From the NCBI GenBank assembly GCA_025055755.1, contig JANWWF010000001.1, positions 28,915 to 92,914 of the forward strand: a stretch of 64,000 nucleotides of DNA, given 5' to 3'. The notes under the pieces are model-generated. The model saw only the letters and a program-made list of their open reading frames with translations, had not been told where the DNA came from and did not search any database. A program made the position numbers and the translations under genes. The DNA is from Candidatus Kapaibacterium sp. (lineage in GTDB: Bacteria > Bacteroidota > Ignavibacteria > Kapaibacteriales > NICIL-2). Below, in pieces: positions 36,664 through 45,103 of this stretch (its first letter is position 1; every line of letters starts with the position of its first letter).

Positions 36664-37655
36664 ACTATTGCTAATTGCTGAATCTTACGGCGAGCCAAAA
36701 TTGCGACCTCGCTTAGGGGAAAGCGCTCCAATAATGTGCGAAGAGACTCCCGCGCTCGCTCTGTATTTCCTTCTTTTTCGTAGAGTTCAGCTAACAAATA
36801 AAGTAAATCTGCCCGACGCGGTGAGTTTGTCTGCTGAAGAAGTTTCCACGCGGCTTCACCATCAATTGCAGCAGCTTGATACTTGTTTTGAAAGTAATAC
36901 ACAAGTGCTCGCAAATAGAGGTATTCTCCTCGCTGCGGAGAAGGATATTCGATAAGAGTGTTGAGCACCCGTTCAGCCTGGTCATATCGCATATTCCGGA
37001 GCAGCATCATTGTGCTGTCTAAAAGCCTGCTTTCATCCCGTACATTGCGAGAAGGTTGGGCTGTATTAAGAGTTTTCGAAGCCGAAGGGGATGCTGGGGG
37101 ACCTTCTTTTTGCTTTTGTTTATCTCCAACTCGATGAGTTTGCTTAGAGCGTCGCTTAGCATTACTTTTTTGTTCTAGTGACGGCACCGCGATGGACGAT
37201 TGATCGGGATAGATGATAGCTGCTTTGGAGGAAGATATACCAATAGCTTTGTTGGCCTGTTTATTATCCTGGTAAGCACCAGACCCTGACACTCCAGCAA
37301 TAATCGAATCACTGCTAACAAAGTGCATACTTGTATCACTGGATTGTCCCCGTGTAACACGATCGATAACTGAGCGAATACTTGAAATTTCCTTCGACAA
37401 TGAGTCTAATCGCTGCTCAATGCTGGATTGACGTCGTGCTATTTCATCGACGTATGTACGCAACGGCAATAATCGCTGTGGCTCATTTTCTGTCGAATCA
37501 CTACGGGCACTTAGCGCCGCTTTGTGGGAGGGAGGTTTGTTTGGCGAGGGAACATGTTGGGTGGGATGTCTGGAAGTAAGAGAACGGCACCCTATTCCAA
37601 GCGCCAAGTACAAGATGATAACAACAAGCCCATATTTATGAGGCACTACTGGCAC
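36657..37655 (-). CDS. TPR lipoprotein with coiled-coil region (YbgF/CpoB-like)
   Basis: A 332-residue protein with a GTG start. The N-terminal hydrophobic segment ends in the lipobox LGIGC at Cys23, so it should be lipid-anchored. A region with heptad character (QSSIEQRLDSLSKEISSIRS) is followed by a low-complexity, serine- and lysine-rich linker and three C-terminal TPR units. This coiled-coil-plus-TPR order resembles CpoB/YbgF, which acts with Tol-Pal at the division site. The similarity is in layout only, and no tol genes are adjacent. Confidence 0.7.
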   Translation of the reverse strand: MPVVPHKYGLVVIILYLALGIGCRSLTSRHPTQHVPSPNKPPSHKAALSARSDSTENEPQRLLPLRTYVDEIARRQSSIEQRLDSLSKEISSIRSVIDRVTRGQSSDTSMHFVSSDSIIAGVSGSGAYQDNKQANKAIGISSSKAAIIYPDQSSIAVPSLEQKSNAKRRSKQTHRVGDKQKQKEGPPASPSASKTLNTAQPSRNVRDESRLLDSTMMLLRNMRYDQAERVLNTLIEYPSPQRGEYLYLRALVYYFQNKYQAAAIDGEAAWKLLQQTNSPRRADLLYLLAELYEKEGNTERARESLRTLLERFPLSEVAILARRKIQQLAIVK

Positions 37656-37684
37656 ATTAACTTCTCACGAGAGGAATACTGTCT

Positions 37685-37978
37685 TTAGAGCTCTAATTCA
37701 TGCAGAGTCACATAACGCACATCCCGTGCCAAGCGATTGATACGATTAATGTATTCGTTATAGTCCTCACGCTCAAGTAGTGTATCTTCGCTTGCGTCGA
37801 AGTTTTCTTTCGAGGGATAGGTGGTTAATTCCGTGTACTCGTGATTTTTTCCCACAAATACGTGATAATCGATCCCATGTTCCGCATAGATTGCTTTTAA
37901 TCGGCGAACTAATTCGCGATATTCTTCGAGGTTTTCAGGATCAATAACGTAGGTCATTGAAAACAGTACTTTTGCCAT
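37685..37978 (-). CDS. Conserved-looking 97-residue protein, possible dimeric alpha/beta barrel
   Basis: An acidic protein of 97 residues with pattern beta-helix-beta-beta-helix-beta: VLFSMTYVI, then ENLEEYRELVRRLKAIYAE, then YHVFVGK and YTELTTYP, then a helix around DYNEYINRINRLARD and a final YVTLHELEL strand. This fits the ferredoxin-like dimeric alpha/beta barrel (ABM-like) fold. I do not recognise a named family. It lies between pdhB (45 bases) and the TPR lipoprotein (29 bases), probably in one transcript. Confidence 0.65.
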   Translation of the reverse strand: MAKVLFSMTYVIDPENLEEYRELVRRLKAIYAEHGIDYHVFVGKNHEYTELTTYPSKENFDASEDTLLEREDYNEYINRINRLARDVRYVTLHELEL

Positions 37979-38023
37979 TGAGCCAATCTCTACTGTGTAA
38001 CAGGCGCGAAAATACGCATAACT

Positions 38024-38998
38024 TTAATACTTGAGAACACGATCGAGAGCAGAAATAACCTTTTCTGTAGATGGCAACACTGCTTGCTCTAATGTTGGTG
38101 CAAAAGGTGTTGGAGCATCAAAAGCGGCAACTCGCTCTATAGGGGCATCCAAGTATTCAAAGCATCTATTTGCAATTCTTGCAACAATTTCTCCTCCAAA
38201 TCCCCCAGTGAGTACAGCTTCATGCGCAACGACAACTCGCCCAGTTTTTATTACTGAGGCAACCACTGCTTCTTCATCAAAGGGAACAAGCGTCCGAATA
38301 TCAATTACTTCGACACTTATTCCCTCATCTTCAAAGTATTGGGCTGCCTCCAATGCCATGTGAACAGCCGATCCATAAGCAATGACACTGACATCTGAAC
38401 CACTACGAGCAACGGATGCCTTCCCAAGCGGTATGCGGTAGTCACCCTCGGGGACCTCTTGCTTGATTTTTCGATATAGTCCTTTGTGCTCAAAAAAAAG
38501 AACTGGGTTGTCATCGTCTATCGAAGAGAGCAGCAATCCTTTCGCATCGGCCGGGAATGCAGGGCAAACAACCTTTAGCCCGCTTGCATGCACAAACCAA
38601 TTTTCGGGATTTCGTGAGTGAAATGGATTTGCTCCTACTCCTCCTCCACTTGGTCCACGCACTACGATAGGCACACCAATTCCCCATCGATAGGCAGTAG
38701 TTCCGGCTACATTGACAAGCTGATTAAAACCACACGTGATGAAGTCCATAAACTGCATCTCTGCCACCGGCCGCATTCCATTGAGTGCTGCACCGATTGC
38801 TGCGCCGATAATCGCTGCTTCCGAAATAGGAGCATCTAAGACACGTTGAGGACCAAATTCTTCGATGAACCCTCTCGTAACCTTAAACGCTCCCCCATAC
38901 ACACCAATGTCCTCCCCGATAAGAAATACCCGTGGATCCTGACGCATCGCGATACGAAGAGCATCACTAATTGCCTCCAAATAGGTCATTATTGGCAT
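38024..38998 (-). CDS. pdhB: 2-oxoacid (pyruvate-type) dehydrogenase E1 beta subunit
   Basis: The 324-residue beta subunit of a thiamine-diphosphate E1. The N-terminal thiamine-binding part contains GEDIGVYGGAFKVTRG and APISEAAIIGAAIGAALNG, and the C-terminal transketolase-like domain has DIRTLVPFDEEAV and HEAVLTGGFGGEI. It should form an alpha2-beta2 E1 that decarboxylates pyruvate or a branched-chain oxoacid; the choice cannot be read. The alpha subunit and the E2/E3 genes are not in the window, so the complex is encoded at more than one site. Confidence 0.92.
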   Translation of the reverse strand: MPIMTYLEAISDALRIAMRQDPRVFLIGEDIGVYGGAFKVTRGFIEEFGPQRVLDAPISEAAIIGAAIGAALNGMRPVAEMQFMDFITCGFNQLVNVAGTTAYRWGIGVPIVVRGPSGGGVGANPFHSRNPENWFVHASGLKVVCPAFPADAKGLLLSSIDDDNPVLFFEHKGLYRKIKQEVPEGDYRIPLGKASVARSGSDVSVIAYGSAVHMALEAAQYFEDEGISVEVIDIRTLVPFDEEAVVASVIKTGRVVVAHEAVLTGGFGGEIVARIANRCFEYLDAPIERVAAFDAPTPFAPTLEQAVLPSTEKVISALDRVLKY

Positions 38999-39010
38999 GG
39001 GGCTGCTTAA

Positions 39011-39436
39011 CTAAGTTTCAACGATGTAGGTTTGGAAACCAACGTAGTTACCGTCATAAGCTTTTCCCCAAAGGAACACCATAACAGTCCCCTCGCCGAC
39101 CCAGTAGTGTTTTGCCTTAGATGTATTTGCAAAGAAAAGATCCCTCATCTCAGCAAAACGCACTGATGCTTGACGCTCTTCTGGGGTTTGCCAATCAAAG
39201 ACATCGGTGACACCATCGAAGAAGTCTTCTGGTGGCACACTGACGACATGCTCCTCTGGTGATATGCCATACAAGTCGCACAATGCATCAAGTGTAAGCT
39301 CCCCGCGCTCCTTTGAGTTCCAGAAAAAAACCTCTATTGTAGCGTCAGTCTCGCTTGGGTAAAGTAAGCCCTCTGCCAATGCGGAAAGCTTTCGATAAAG
39401 CTGCTCACCGCTATATTGTGTGGCCTTAGAAGACAT
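39011..39436 (-). CDS. NuiA-like nuclease A inhibitor family protein
   Basis: A 141-residue acidic protein that follows the NuiA pattern from end to end: GLLYPSETDATIEVFFW near the N-terminus, a middle EDFFDGVTDVFDWQTPEE segment, and the C-terminal GNYVGFQTYIVET. NuiA of Nostoc binds and blocks the NucA endonuclease. From memory its C-terminal threonine and an N-terminal glutamate reach the nuclease metal; both residues are present here (E in PSET, and the final T). No NucA-type nuclease gene is adjacent. It lies 5 bases after the sigma-factor gene, which is an unusual context. Confidence 0.75.
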   Translation of the reverse strand: MSSKATQYSGEQLYRKLSALAEGLLYPSETDATIEVFFWNSKERGELTLDALCDLYGISPEEHVVSVPPEDFFDGVTDVFDWQTPEERQASVRFAEMRDLFFANTSKAKHYWVGEGTVMVFLWGKAYDGNYVGFQTYIVET

Positions 39437-39441
39437 GTACT

Positions 39442-40305
39442 TTAGCCCAAGAATGCACGAAGCTCTTTAGAGCGAGAGTTATGTCGGAGCCGCCGAATAG
39501 CTTTTTCTTTTATTTGCCGGACACGTTCGCGAGTCAGACCGAGCTTTTCCCCTATCTCTTCCAGTGTAAGTTGGGGGCAGCCATCGACACCGAAGTAATA
39601 GCGAATTACTGCAGCTTCGCGCTCTGGAAGTGTTGCTAGCGCTTGATGAATCTCATAGCACAGCGACTCGTGCATCAATTCGGAGTCAGGCGGTGGCTGT
39701 GATTCATTGGGGAGTACATCGAGTAGGCGACTTTCCTCACTATGGGAAAATGGTGCATCGATCGACAGATGGCGCCCCGAGATGCGCATCGTTTCTGCAA
39801 TTTCATTGATGTTCATCTCGAGCTCTTCTGCCATCTCTGCTGGCGTTGGTTCGCGTTCATAGCGCTGCTCGAGCTCGCTGAATTTTTTACTAATCTTGTT
39901 GAGCGCACCTACTCGATTCAACGGAAGGCGAACGATGCGTGATTGTTCTGCCAGTGCTTGAAGAATACTTTGCCGTATCCACCACACGGCATAAGAAATG
40001 AACTTGAATCCTCGCGTTTCATCAAAACGCTTTGCTGCTTTGATTAGTCCCAAGTTCCCTTCATTGATTAAATCTCCCAGAGACAGTCCCTGATTCTGAT
40101 ACTGCTTTGCTACAGATACTACAAACCGCAGATTGGCTTTGACGAGCTTTTCCAGCGCAGCTTCGCCTTCCGGACCACCGCGCCGAATTTTCCGGGCGAG
40201 TTCGATTTCCTCCTCCGGACTCAAAAGCTCAATCTTGCCAATCTCCTGAAGATATTTATCCAGTGATTGGCTTTCACGGTTGGTATACTGTTTTGTAATT
40301 CGCAT
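39442..40305 (-). CDS. rpoD: Primary RNA polymerase sigma factor, Bacteroidota type
   Basis: A 287-residue sigma-70 with regions 1.2 through 4 and no region 1.1. It begins [20 protein letters not shown], has the region 2 core [18 protein letters not shown] and [17 protein letters not shown], and the region 4 helix-turn-helix [20 protein letters not shown]. This short form is the main sigma factor of Bacteroidota, which recognises TTG-N-TAnnTTTG. That agrees with promoter boxes found in the window. It is followed directly by the NuiA-like gene. Confidence 0.95.
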   Translation of the reverse strand: MRITKQYTNRESQSLDKYLQEIGKIELLSPEEEIELARKIRRGGPEGEAALEKLVKANLRFVVSVAKQYQNQGLSLGDLINEGNLGLIKAAKRFDETRGFKFISYAVWWIRQSILQALAEQSRIVRLPLNRVGALNKISKKFSELEQRYEREPTPAEMAEELEMNINEIAETMRISGRHLSIDAPFSHSEESRLLDVLPNESQPPPDSELMHESLCYEIHQALATLPEREAAVIRYYFGVDGCPQLTLEEIGEKLGLTRERVRQIKEKAIRRLRHNSRSKELRAFLG

Positions 40306-40369
40306 CCTTCAACCACCGGTAATAGAACATACGCTGCGCAAGTGCAATACGACGAATTGGTAAACTTTT

Positions 40370-40585
40370 CTATTGCTTAGGGTCGATGGTGTGCTTCAGT
40401 AGGTGCTTTCGAGATGGTAACTGGGCTATGATTGCTCGGCGCTCTTCCGAGCTGTAAAAAACCCACTGTGCGATTTCCCGACGCGTACGGTAGCAACCAA
40501 CGCACATATTCGTGATGGGTTCAAGACGACATATTTTCCTGCAAGGGCTCTCTATCGTCGTCTCAGGCTTAGCGTTCCGCTCCAT
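40370..40585 (-). CDS. DUF1289 family small cysteine-rich protein
   Basis: A 71-residue protein with the DUF1289 pattern ESPCRKICRLEPITNMCVGCYRTRREIAQW, in which four cysteines could bind a metal. Members are found in many bacteria and have no firm function. It overlaps the end of the S41 protease gene by 17 bases from the ATG at 40585; an ATG at 40597 is an alternative start. A 64-base gap separates it from the sigma-factor gene downstream. Confidence 0.8.
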   Translation of the reverse strand: MERNAKPETTIESPCRKICRLEPITNMCVGCYRTRREIAQWVFYSSEERRAIIAQLPSRKHLLKHTIDPKQ

Positions 40586-42209
40586 GGGCACTAACAAGAT
40601 ACTTCCGATATGCTGCGGTTCGGAGCATATCCACTGCTGCCCGAACAGCTGGATCAGTCGTAAGGGTACGCATTACCTTTTGACGGTCGCTCAGAAAGCG
40701 TGCCTGCACTTCTTGCTCCACTGCAGCTGCAATCACGCGCGCATTTTCACGGAGAAGTCTAATCCTTTCTGCTCGAAGAAACTGTGCAAGACGCTCGATG
40801 TGCTCTGCTGCACGCCCTCCCCATTTGTCCTGCCGCGCCTGATTGAGTAATTGAAACACTTTACCGAGTACAGAGTATCGTTCTGCCTGGGTTTTATCCA
40901 GATAATGTGCAAGTGATGCTAACACGTGCTGCTGCTCCAGCCGTGCTGGAGGTGCCTGTAACCGACTTGCATAAAGAGTTGCAAAGTTCCAAATAACGCT
41001 ACGTCCAATAGCAGGTGGGATACTATCCTGATCGACATACGAAAGAATCGTATCAGGTATGATGCCACCACCGCCATTGATGGTCCTGTGGTAGCGAGAT
41101 GTTAGAAATGAATGATGAGAGGTATCAATAGCTCGATGTATCCAGCAATTCGGGCAAAAACTGACAGTCTGCTGAATGGAACGACCAGAAGGAGTATAAT
41201 ACTGTGCGGTTGTAAGTTTCAATGCAGCATTGTATGGAAGCGAGATTACTGTCTGGACAAGACCTTTGCCCAAGGTTGTGTCCCCCATAATCACGGCACG
41301 GTCATTATCCTGGAGTGCCCCAGCTAAAATTTCACTAGCACTTGCGCTTTGATTGTTGACAAGAACAACAACAGGAACTGTTGTATCTACATACGGCATT
41401 GCCCTGGCGACGTACACTCGTTGATTATTGCCATTGCGCCCTTTTGTCGTGACAATGGTATCCCCTGGAGGGAGAAACATTTCCGCTATTGAAACTGCCG
41501 CATCCAGAAGACCACCAGGATTATCTCGTACATCAATGATCAATCCCCGCAAAGGTCTAATCATTCGCATTGAATCAAGGGACTGTCGGAATTCTTCCGG
41601 TGCGCGACGTGAAAATCGCTCCAGCCGAATTAATCCAACATCATCAGCAGCAAAGCCTGCATAGGAGACATTCCGCACAATGATTTCTTCTCGCCGTAAT
41701 GCCACAGTTATAGTATCCTCGCCTCTCAACAATTCCAAGCGGACCACTGTCCCACACGGTCCCCGTAAATATTTGCGGGCATGAGTTGCTGATTGTTGCG
41801 TTATCGTAACTGAATCTATCTTGAGAACGATATCCCCCACTCGAACGCCAGCACGATGTGCCGAGCTTCCATCGGTCACACTTGTGATAGTTAGCATACT
41901 ATCAATTGTGCCCATGCGTATGCCTACGCCTACATATTTTCCCTGAAGAAGAATATCAAGGTCTGCCGTTTGTTCTTCGGTGTAAAACTCCGTATAAGGA
42001 TCAAGGCGTGCAAGCATTCGCTCTATCGCTTCTGTGACAAGTTCTCCCGGTTCTATGGGATGCAGATATTGCTCATTGATTTCCCGCACTACCATGCCGA
42101 AGAGTTCAATGGCACGGCTCAAGCGAAGGTACGGGGACTCCTGAAGCTTGATCCATCCGATTCCAGCGACTGCTATAAGGACAACAGCAGCGATAACACT
42201 GCGTTTCAT
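40569..42209 (-). CDS. ctpA: S41-family C-terminal processing protease
   Basis: A 546-residue periplasmic protease. An N-terminal membrane anchor or signal (VIAAVVLIAVAGIGWI) is followed by a PDZ domain (about 90-170, with GVGIRMGTIDSM and RAGVRVGDIVLKID) and the S41 catalytic domain. The nucleophile serine is in NNQSASASEILAGAL and the lysine is in TTLGKGLVQT. A helical C-terminal extension of about 150 residues follows. It cuts C-terminal ends of exported proteins. It lies 7 bases after the glycyl-tRNA synthetase gene. Confidence 0.94.
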   Translation of the reverse strand: MKRSVIAAVVLIAVAGIGWIKLQESPYLRLSRAIELFGMVVREINEQYLHPIEPGELVTEAIERMLARLDPYTEFYTEEQTADLDILLQGKYVGVGIRMGTIDSMLTITSVTDGSSAHRAGVRVGDIVLKIDSVTITQQSATHARKYLRGPCGTVVRLELLRGEDTITVALRREEIIVRNVSYAGFAADDVGLIRLERFSRRAPEEFRQSLDSMRMIRPLRGLIIDVRDNPGGLLDAAVSIAEMFLPPGDTIVTTKGRNGNNQRVYVARAMPYVDTTVPVVVLVNNQSASASEILAGALQDNDRAVIMGDTTLGKGLVQTVISLPYNAALKLTTAQYYTPSGRSIQQTVSFCPNCWIHRAIDTSHHSFLTSRYHRTINGGGGIIPDTILSYVDQDSIPPAIGRSVIWNFATLYASRLQAPPARLEQQHVLASLAHYLDKTQAERYSVLGKVFQLLNQARQDKWGGRAAEHIERLAQFLRAERIRLLRENARVIAAAVEQEVQARFLSDRQKVMRTLTTDPAVRAAVDMLRTAAYRKYLVSAHGAER

Positions 42210-42216
42210 GGTATGC

Positions 42217-43647
42217 TTAATTCGAATCGCTCAATTTAGAAGTAAAATACTCAATGATTCGATCTTCGGCTATTCGCTCTTGCTGCATAGTATCTCGGTC
42301 GCGTACCGTAACAGTTCCATCCACGATAGTCTGCCCATCGATGGTAACACAGAAGGGTGTTCCTATCTCATCCTGGCGACGGTAGCGTCGTCCAATTGCA
42401 CCGCTGTCATCATACTGGGTTTTCCACCGCTTATGAAGGTCGCGGTAAATAGCTTGGGCACGTTCCGGCATGCCATCCTTATTCACCAAGGGAAATACAG
42501 CAATTTTTACGGGCGCTAATGCAGGATGGAACCGCAGTACAACGCGCTTTTCCATTCCTCCTTCGGCGGTTGGTGCTTCCTCTTCAGTGTACGCATTACA
42601 GAGAAACGCCATCAGGGATCGTGTCGCACCGACTGATGTTTCAATCACATATGGGATAAACTTTTCTCCTGTGTAGGGGTCGGTGTACTCCAATCTTTTG
42701 CCACTGTATTCTTGGTGGCGACGGAGGTCGTAATCGGTGCGTGAGTGAATACCCTCAATTTCACCCCACCCAAAAGGGAATCTAAACTCAATATCTACAG
42801 CAGCAGTGGCATAGTGAGCAAGCTTCTCATGCGGTTTGACCCGTAACATGTCTTGCTTCATTCCTAATGACAAGAACCATTCCATGCGCTGCTGGAGCCA
42901 GTAGTCGAAATACTGCTGTTCCGTACCAGGGTGAATGAAGTATTGCATTTCCATCTGCTCAAATTCTCGTGTTCGATAGAGAAAGTATTTCGTGTTTATT
43001 TCATTGCGAAACGCTTTCCCAATTTGAGCTATACCAAAAGGCAGCTTACGCCGAGAGCACTCTAAGACATTGCGAAAATTCACGAAAATCCCTTGTGCTG
43101 TCTCCGGACGGAGATAGACAACACTGCTATCATCTTCAACCGGACCGACAAATGTTTTGAACATCAGATTGAAATATCGTACTGGCGTCCAATCTCTGCT
43201 CCCACTAATGGGATCGGGAATTGCGGCATCAACGATAATTGCATAGTAGTCTTCCGGAGTTTGTGCTGTACGCAGGCGTTCTTCCAGCGCCTCTGCATCT
43301 TGAGTTTTACCCTTTGCTCGAAGCCGTTCGATATACTCTTCAATCAGGGTATCAGCACGATAGCGTGCTTTGCTTGTCCGGTTATCAATCATTGGATCGG
43401 CAAATTGAGCTACATGCCCACTTGCTTCCCATGTGCGGGGATGCATCAAGATAGCTGCATCAATCCCTTCAACATCATCTCGTAATGTCATTGCACGCCA
43501 CCACTGGTCCTTGATATTACGCAGCAATTCTGCACCCAATGGTCCAAAGTCCCAGCATCCATTGAGCCCTCCATAAATTTCTGAAGATTGAAATACAAAG
43601 CCCCGCCGCTTTGCTAAAGACATAATCGTGTCCAGAGTAATAGCCAT
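42217..43647 (-). CDS. glyS: Glycyl-tRNA synthetase, single-chain dimeric type
   Basis: Charges tRNA-Gly. The 476-residue class II enzyme has the glycine-type signatures GGLNGCWDFGPLGAELLRNI, motif 2 FRNEINTKYFLYRTREFEQMEM in outline, RPETAQGIFVNF and the C-terminal anticodon-binding domain. It is the alpha2 form, not the alpha2-beta2 form of E. coli. It lies between the ABC permease and the S41 protease, 21 and 7 bases away. Confidence 0.95.
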   Translation of the reverse strand: MAITLDTIMSLAKRRGFVFQSSEIYGGLNGCWDFGPLGAELLRNIKDQWWRAMTLRDDVEGIDAAILMHPRTWEASGHVAQFADPMIDNRTSKARYRADTLIEEYIERLRAKGKTQDAEALEERLRTAQTPEDYYAIIVDAAIPDPISGSRDWTPVRYFNLMFKTFVGPVEDDSSVVYLRPETAQGIFVNFRNVLECSRRKLPFGIAQIGKAFRNEINTKYFLYRTREFEQMEMQYFIHPGTEQQYFDYWLQQRMEWFLSLGMKQDMLRVKPHEKLAHYATAAVDIEFRFPFGWGEIEGIHSRTDYDLRRHQEYSGKRLEYTDPYTGEKFIPYVIETSVGATRSLMAFLCNAYTEEEAPTAEGGMEKRVVLRFHPALAPVKIAVFPLVNKDGMPERAQAIYRDLHKRWKTQYDDSGAIGRRYRRQDEIGTPFCVTIDGQTIVDGTVTVRDRDTMQQERIAEDRIIEYFTSKLSDSN

Positions 43648-43668
43648 GATAACTTTTTTATCGTGGAA

Positions 43669-44475
43669 CTAACCTTTGAGCGCTCCAGAAGTCATTGCTG
43701 TAATTATCGTGCGTTGGAAGAATAAAAAAAGTACAAGGATCGGCAGAGCAGCGATACTGGCAGCCGCCATCACATGGCCCCAGTCTATCGACTGCTTTCC
43801 TAAGTAAAACGATAGGGCAACAGGCAACGTGCGGTGTGCCTCGTCGTTGGTCAAGAGAAAAGGAAACAGAAACGAGTTCCAGTTCGAAAGAAACGTATAG
43901 ATGCCAAGTACCACTAATGCTGGTCGTGCCAGGGGTGCCACAATCTCAATGAGAATCCTCCATTCGCTTGCCCCATCGAGGCGAGCTGCATTTTCTATTT
44001 CCACTGGCAATGATTGCAGATATTGATGAAGAAAGAAGATTCCAAAGGGGGTAACCATCCACGGAACTATCAGCGCTGCATAAGTATTGATCCATCCCCA
44101 CTTTGCCATCATCGTATAAAGAGGTATCATAAGCACATGCTGGGGCACCGCAAGCATTCCAATAATAGATGCCCAGAGAACCGGCCTTGCAATTACATGT
44201 TTCCTGGCCAGACCATAAGCACAAATCAAGCAAAGGGCGATATTGCTTACCGTCACCGCAAATGACACCATTGACGAGTTTACAAAGAACCATGCAAAGT
44301 TGTCCGTCGTTAGAGCATCAATGTAATTCTGCAGTGTCCAACGATCAACGAGCAATTCTGAAATTGTGCGGAAACGTTCCGGGTATGAATGGAGTGAAAG
44401 CAAGAGCATCCATACCGTCGGGAAGATCATCACGACCGCCCCTCCGATTAAGGTAACTCTTGAAAGAGTACTCAT
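43669..44475 (-). CDS. Carbohydrate-type ABC transporter permease (MalG-like), orphan
   Basis: A 268-residue membrane protein with about six hydrophobic segments and the EAA loop GASEWRILIEIVAPLARPAL that contacts the ATPase. This is the MalG-type half of a sugar importer. Neither the MalF-type partner, a binding protein nor an ATPase is in the window, so the transporter is split. The ATG at 44475 lies 4 bases after the nadD stop; an ATG at 44490 would overlap nadD. Confidence 0.85.
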   Translation of the reverse strand: MSTLSRVTLIGGAVVMIFPTVWMLLLSLHSYPERFRTISELLVDRWTLQNYIDALTTDNFAWFFVNSSMVSFAVTVSNIALCLICAYGLARKHVIARPVLWASIIGMLAVPQHVLMIPLYTMMAKWGWINTYAALIVPWMVTPFGIFFLHQYLQSLPVEIENAARLDGASEWRILIEIVAPLARPALVVLGIYTFLSNWNSFLFPFLLTNDEAHRTLPVALSFYLGKQSIDWGHVMAAASIAALPILVLFLFFQRTIITAMTSGALKG

Positions 44476-44479
44476 CACC

Positions 44480-45088
44480 TTATGAGGCATCACGACGCTG
44501 GTATAGCTTGTGACGAAGGATATATCGGTACACCTTATCATGAACAAGATAACGTATAGAACGCCCCTGCCTGCGGTAATCTCGAATCAAAGTTGAGGAA
44601 ACAGCAACAAGTGGCATTTCTAATCGAACGATGCGGGCTCCTTGCTGTTCAAGCTCATGCTGCATTGAATCTATCACAATTCCCTGGCGGGGAGCAACAA
44701 CTAAAGTAACTCGTTCAATAATTTCCTCCCAACGATGCCATCGCCGAAATTGAATTAACTGGTCTGCACCGATGACAAGATGGTATACGTCTTTCGGCCG
44801 TTGGGCTTGAAGCCGCTCAATTGTGTCTATAGTGAATGACAATTGCTTGCGACGAATTTCAATATCAAGAGCACGAAAACGAGGATTAGTCCGCGCAACG
44901 ATGCGTGCCATCATCCAACGCTGATATGGCGTCGCGTATGCGCTGTCTGTTCGCAAAGGAGATTGATAGGCAGGGATAAGGTAGCACGTATGTAGCCTAA
45001 GTTGTTCGATACACTGTTCTGCCAAAATGCAGTGACCAATATGCAGTGGGTCGAACATACCACCGAGAATACCCACTCGAATTCCCAT
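44480..45088 (-). CDS. nadD: Nicotinate-nucleotide adenylyltransferase
   Basis: Joins nicotinate mononucleotide to ATP in NAD synthesis. The 202-residue protein has the nucleotidyltransferase motif GGMFDPLHIGH and the second motif SSTLIRD near the C-terminus. A methionine replaces the usual threonine in GGTFDP, which is a mild change. It lies 15 bases after nuoF. Confidence 0.94.
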   Translation of the reverse strand: MGIRVGILGGMFDPLHIGHCILAEQCIEQLRLHTCYLIPAYQSPLRTDSAYATPYQRWMMARIVARTNPRFRALDIEIRRKQLSFTIDTIERLQAQRPKDVYHLVIGADQLIQFRRWHRWEEIIERVTLVVAPRQGIVIDSMQHELEQQGARIVRLEMPLVAVSSTLIRDYRRQGRSIRYLVHDKVYRYILRHKLYQRRDAS

Positions 45089-45103
45089 CGCTATGCTGTT
45101 TTT

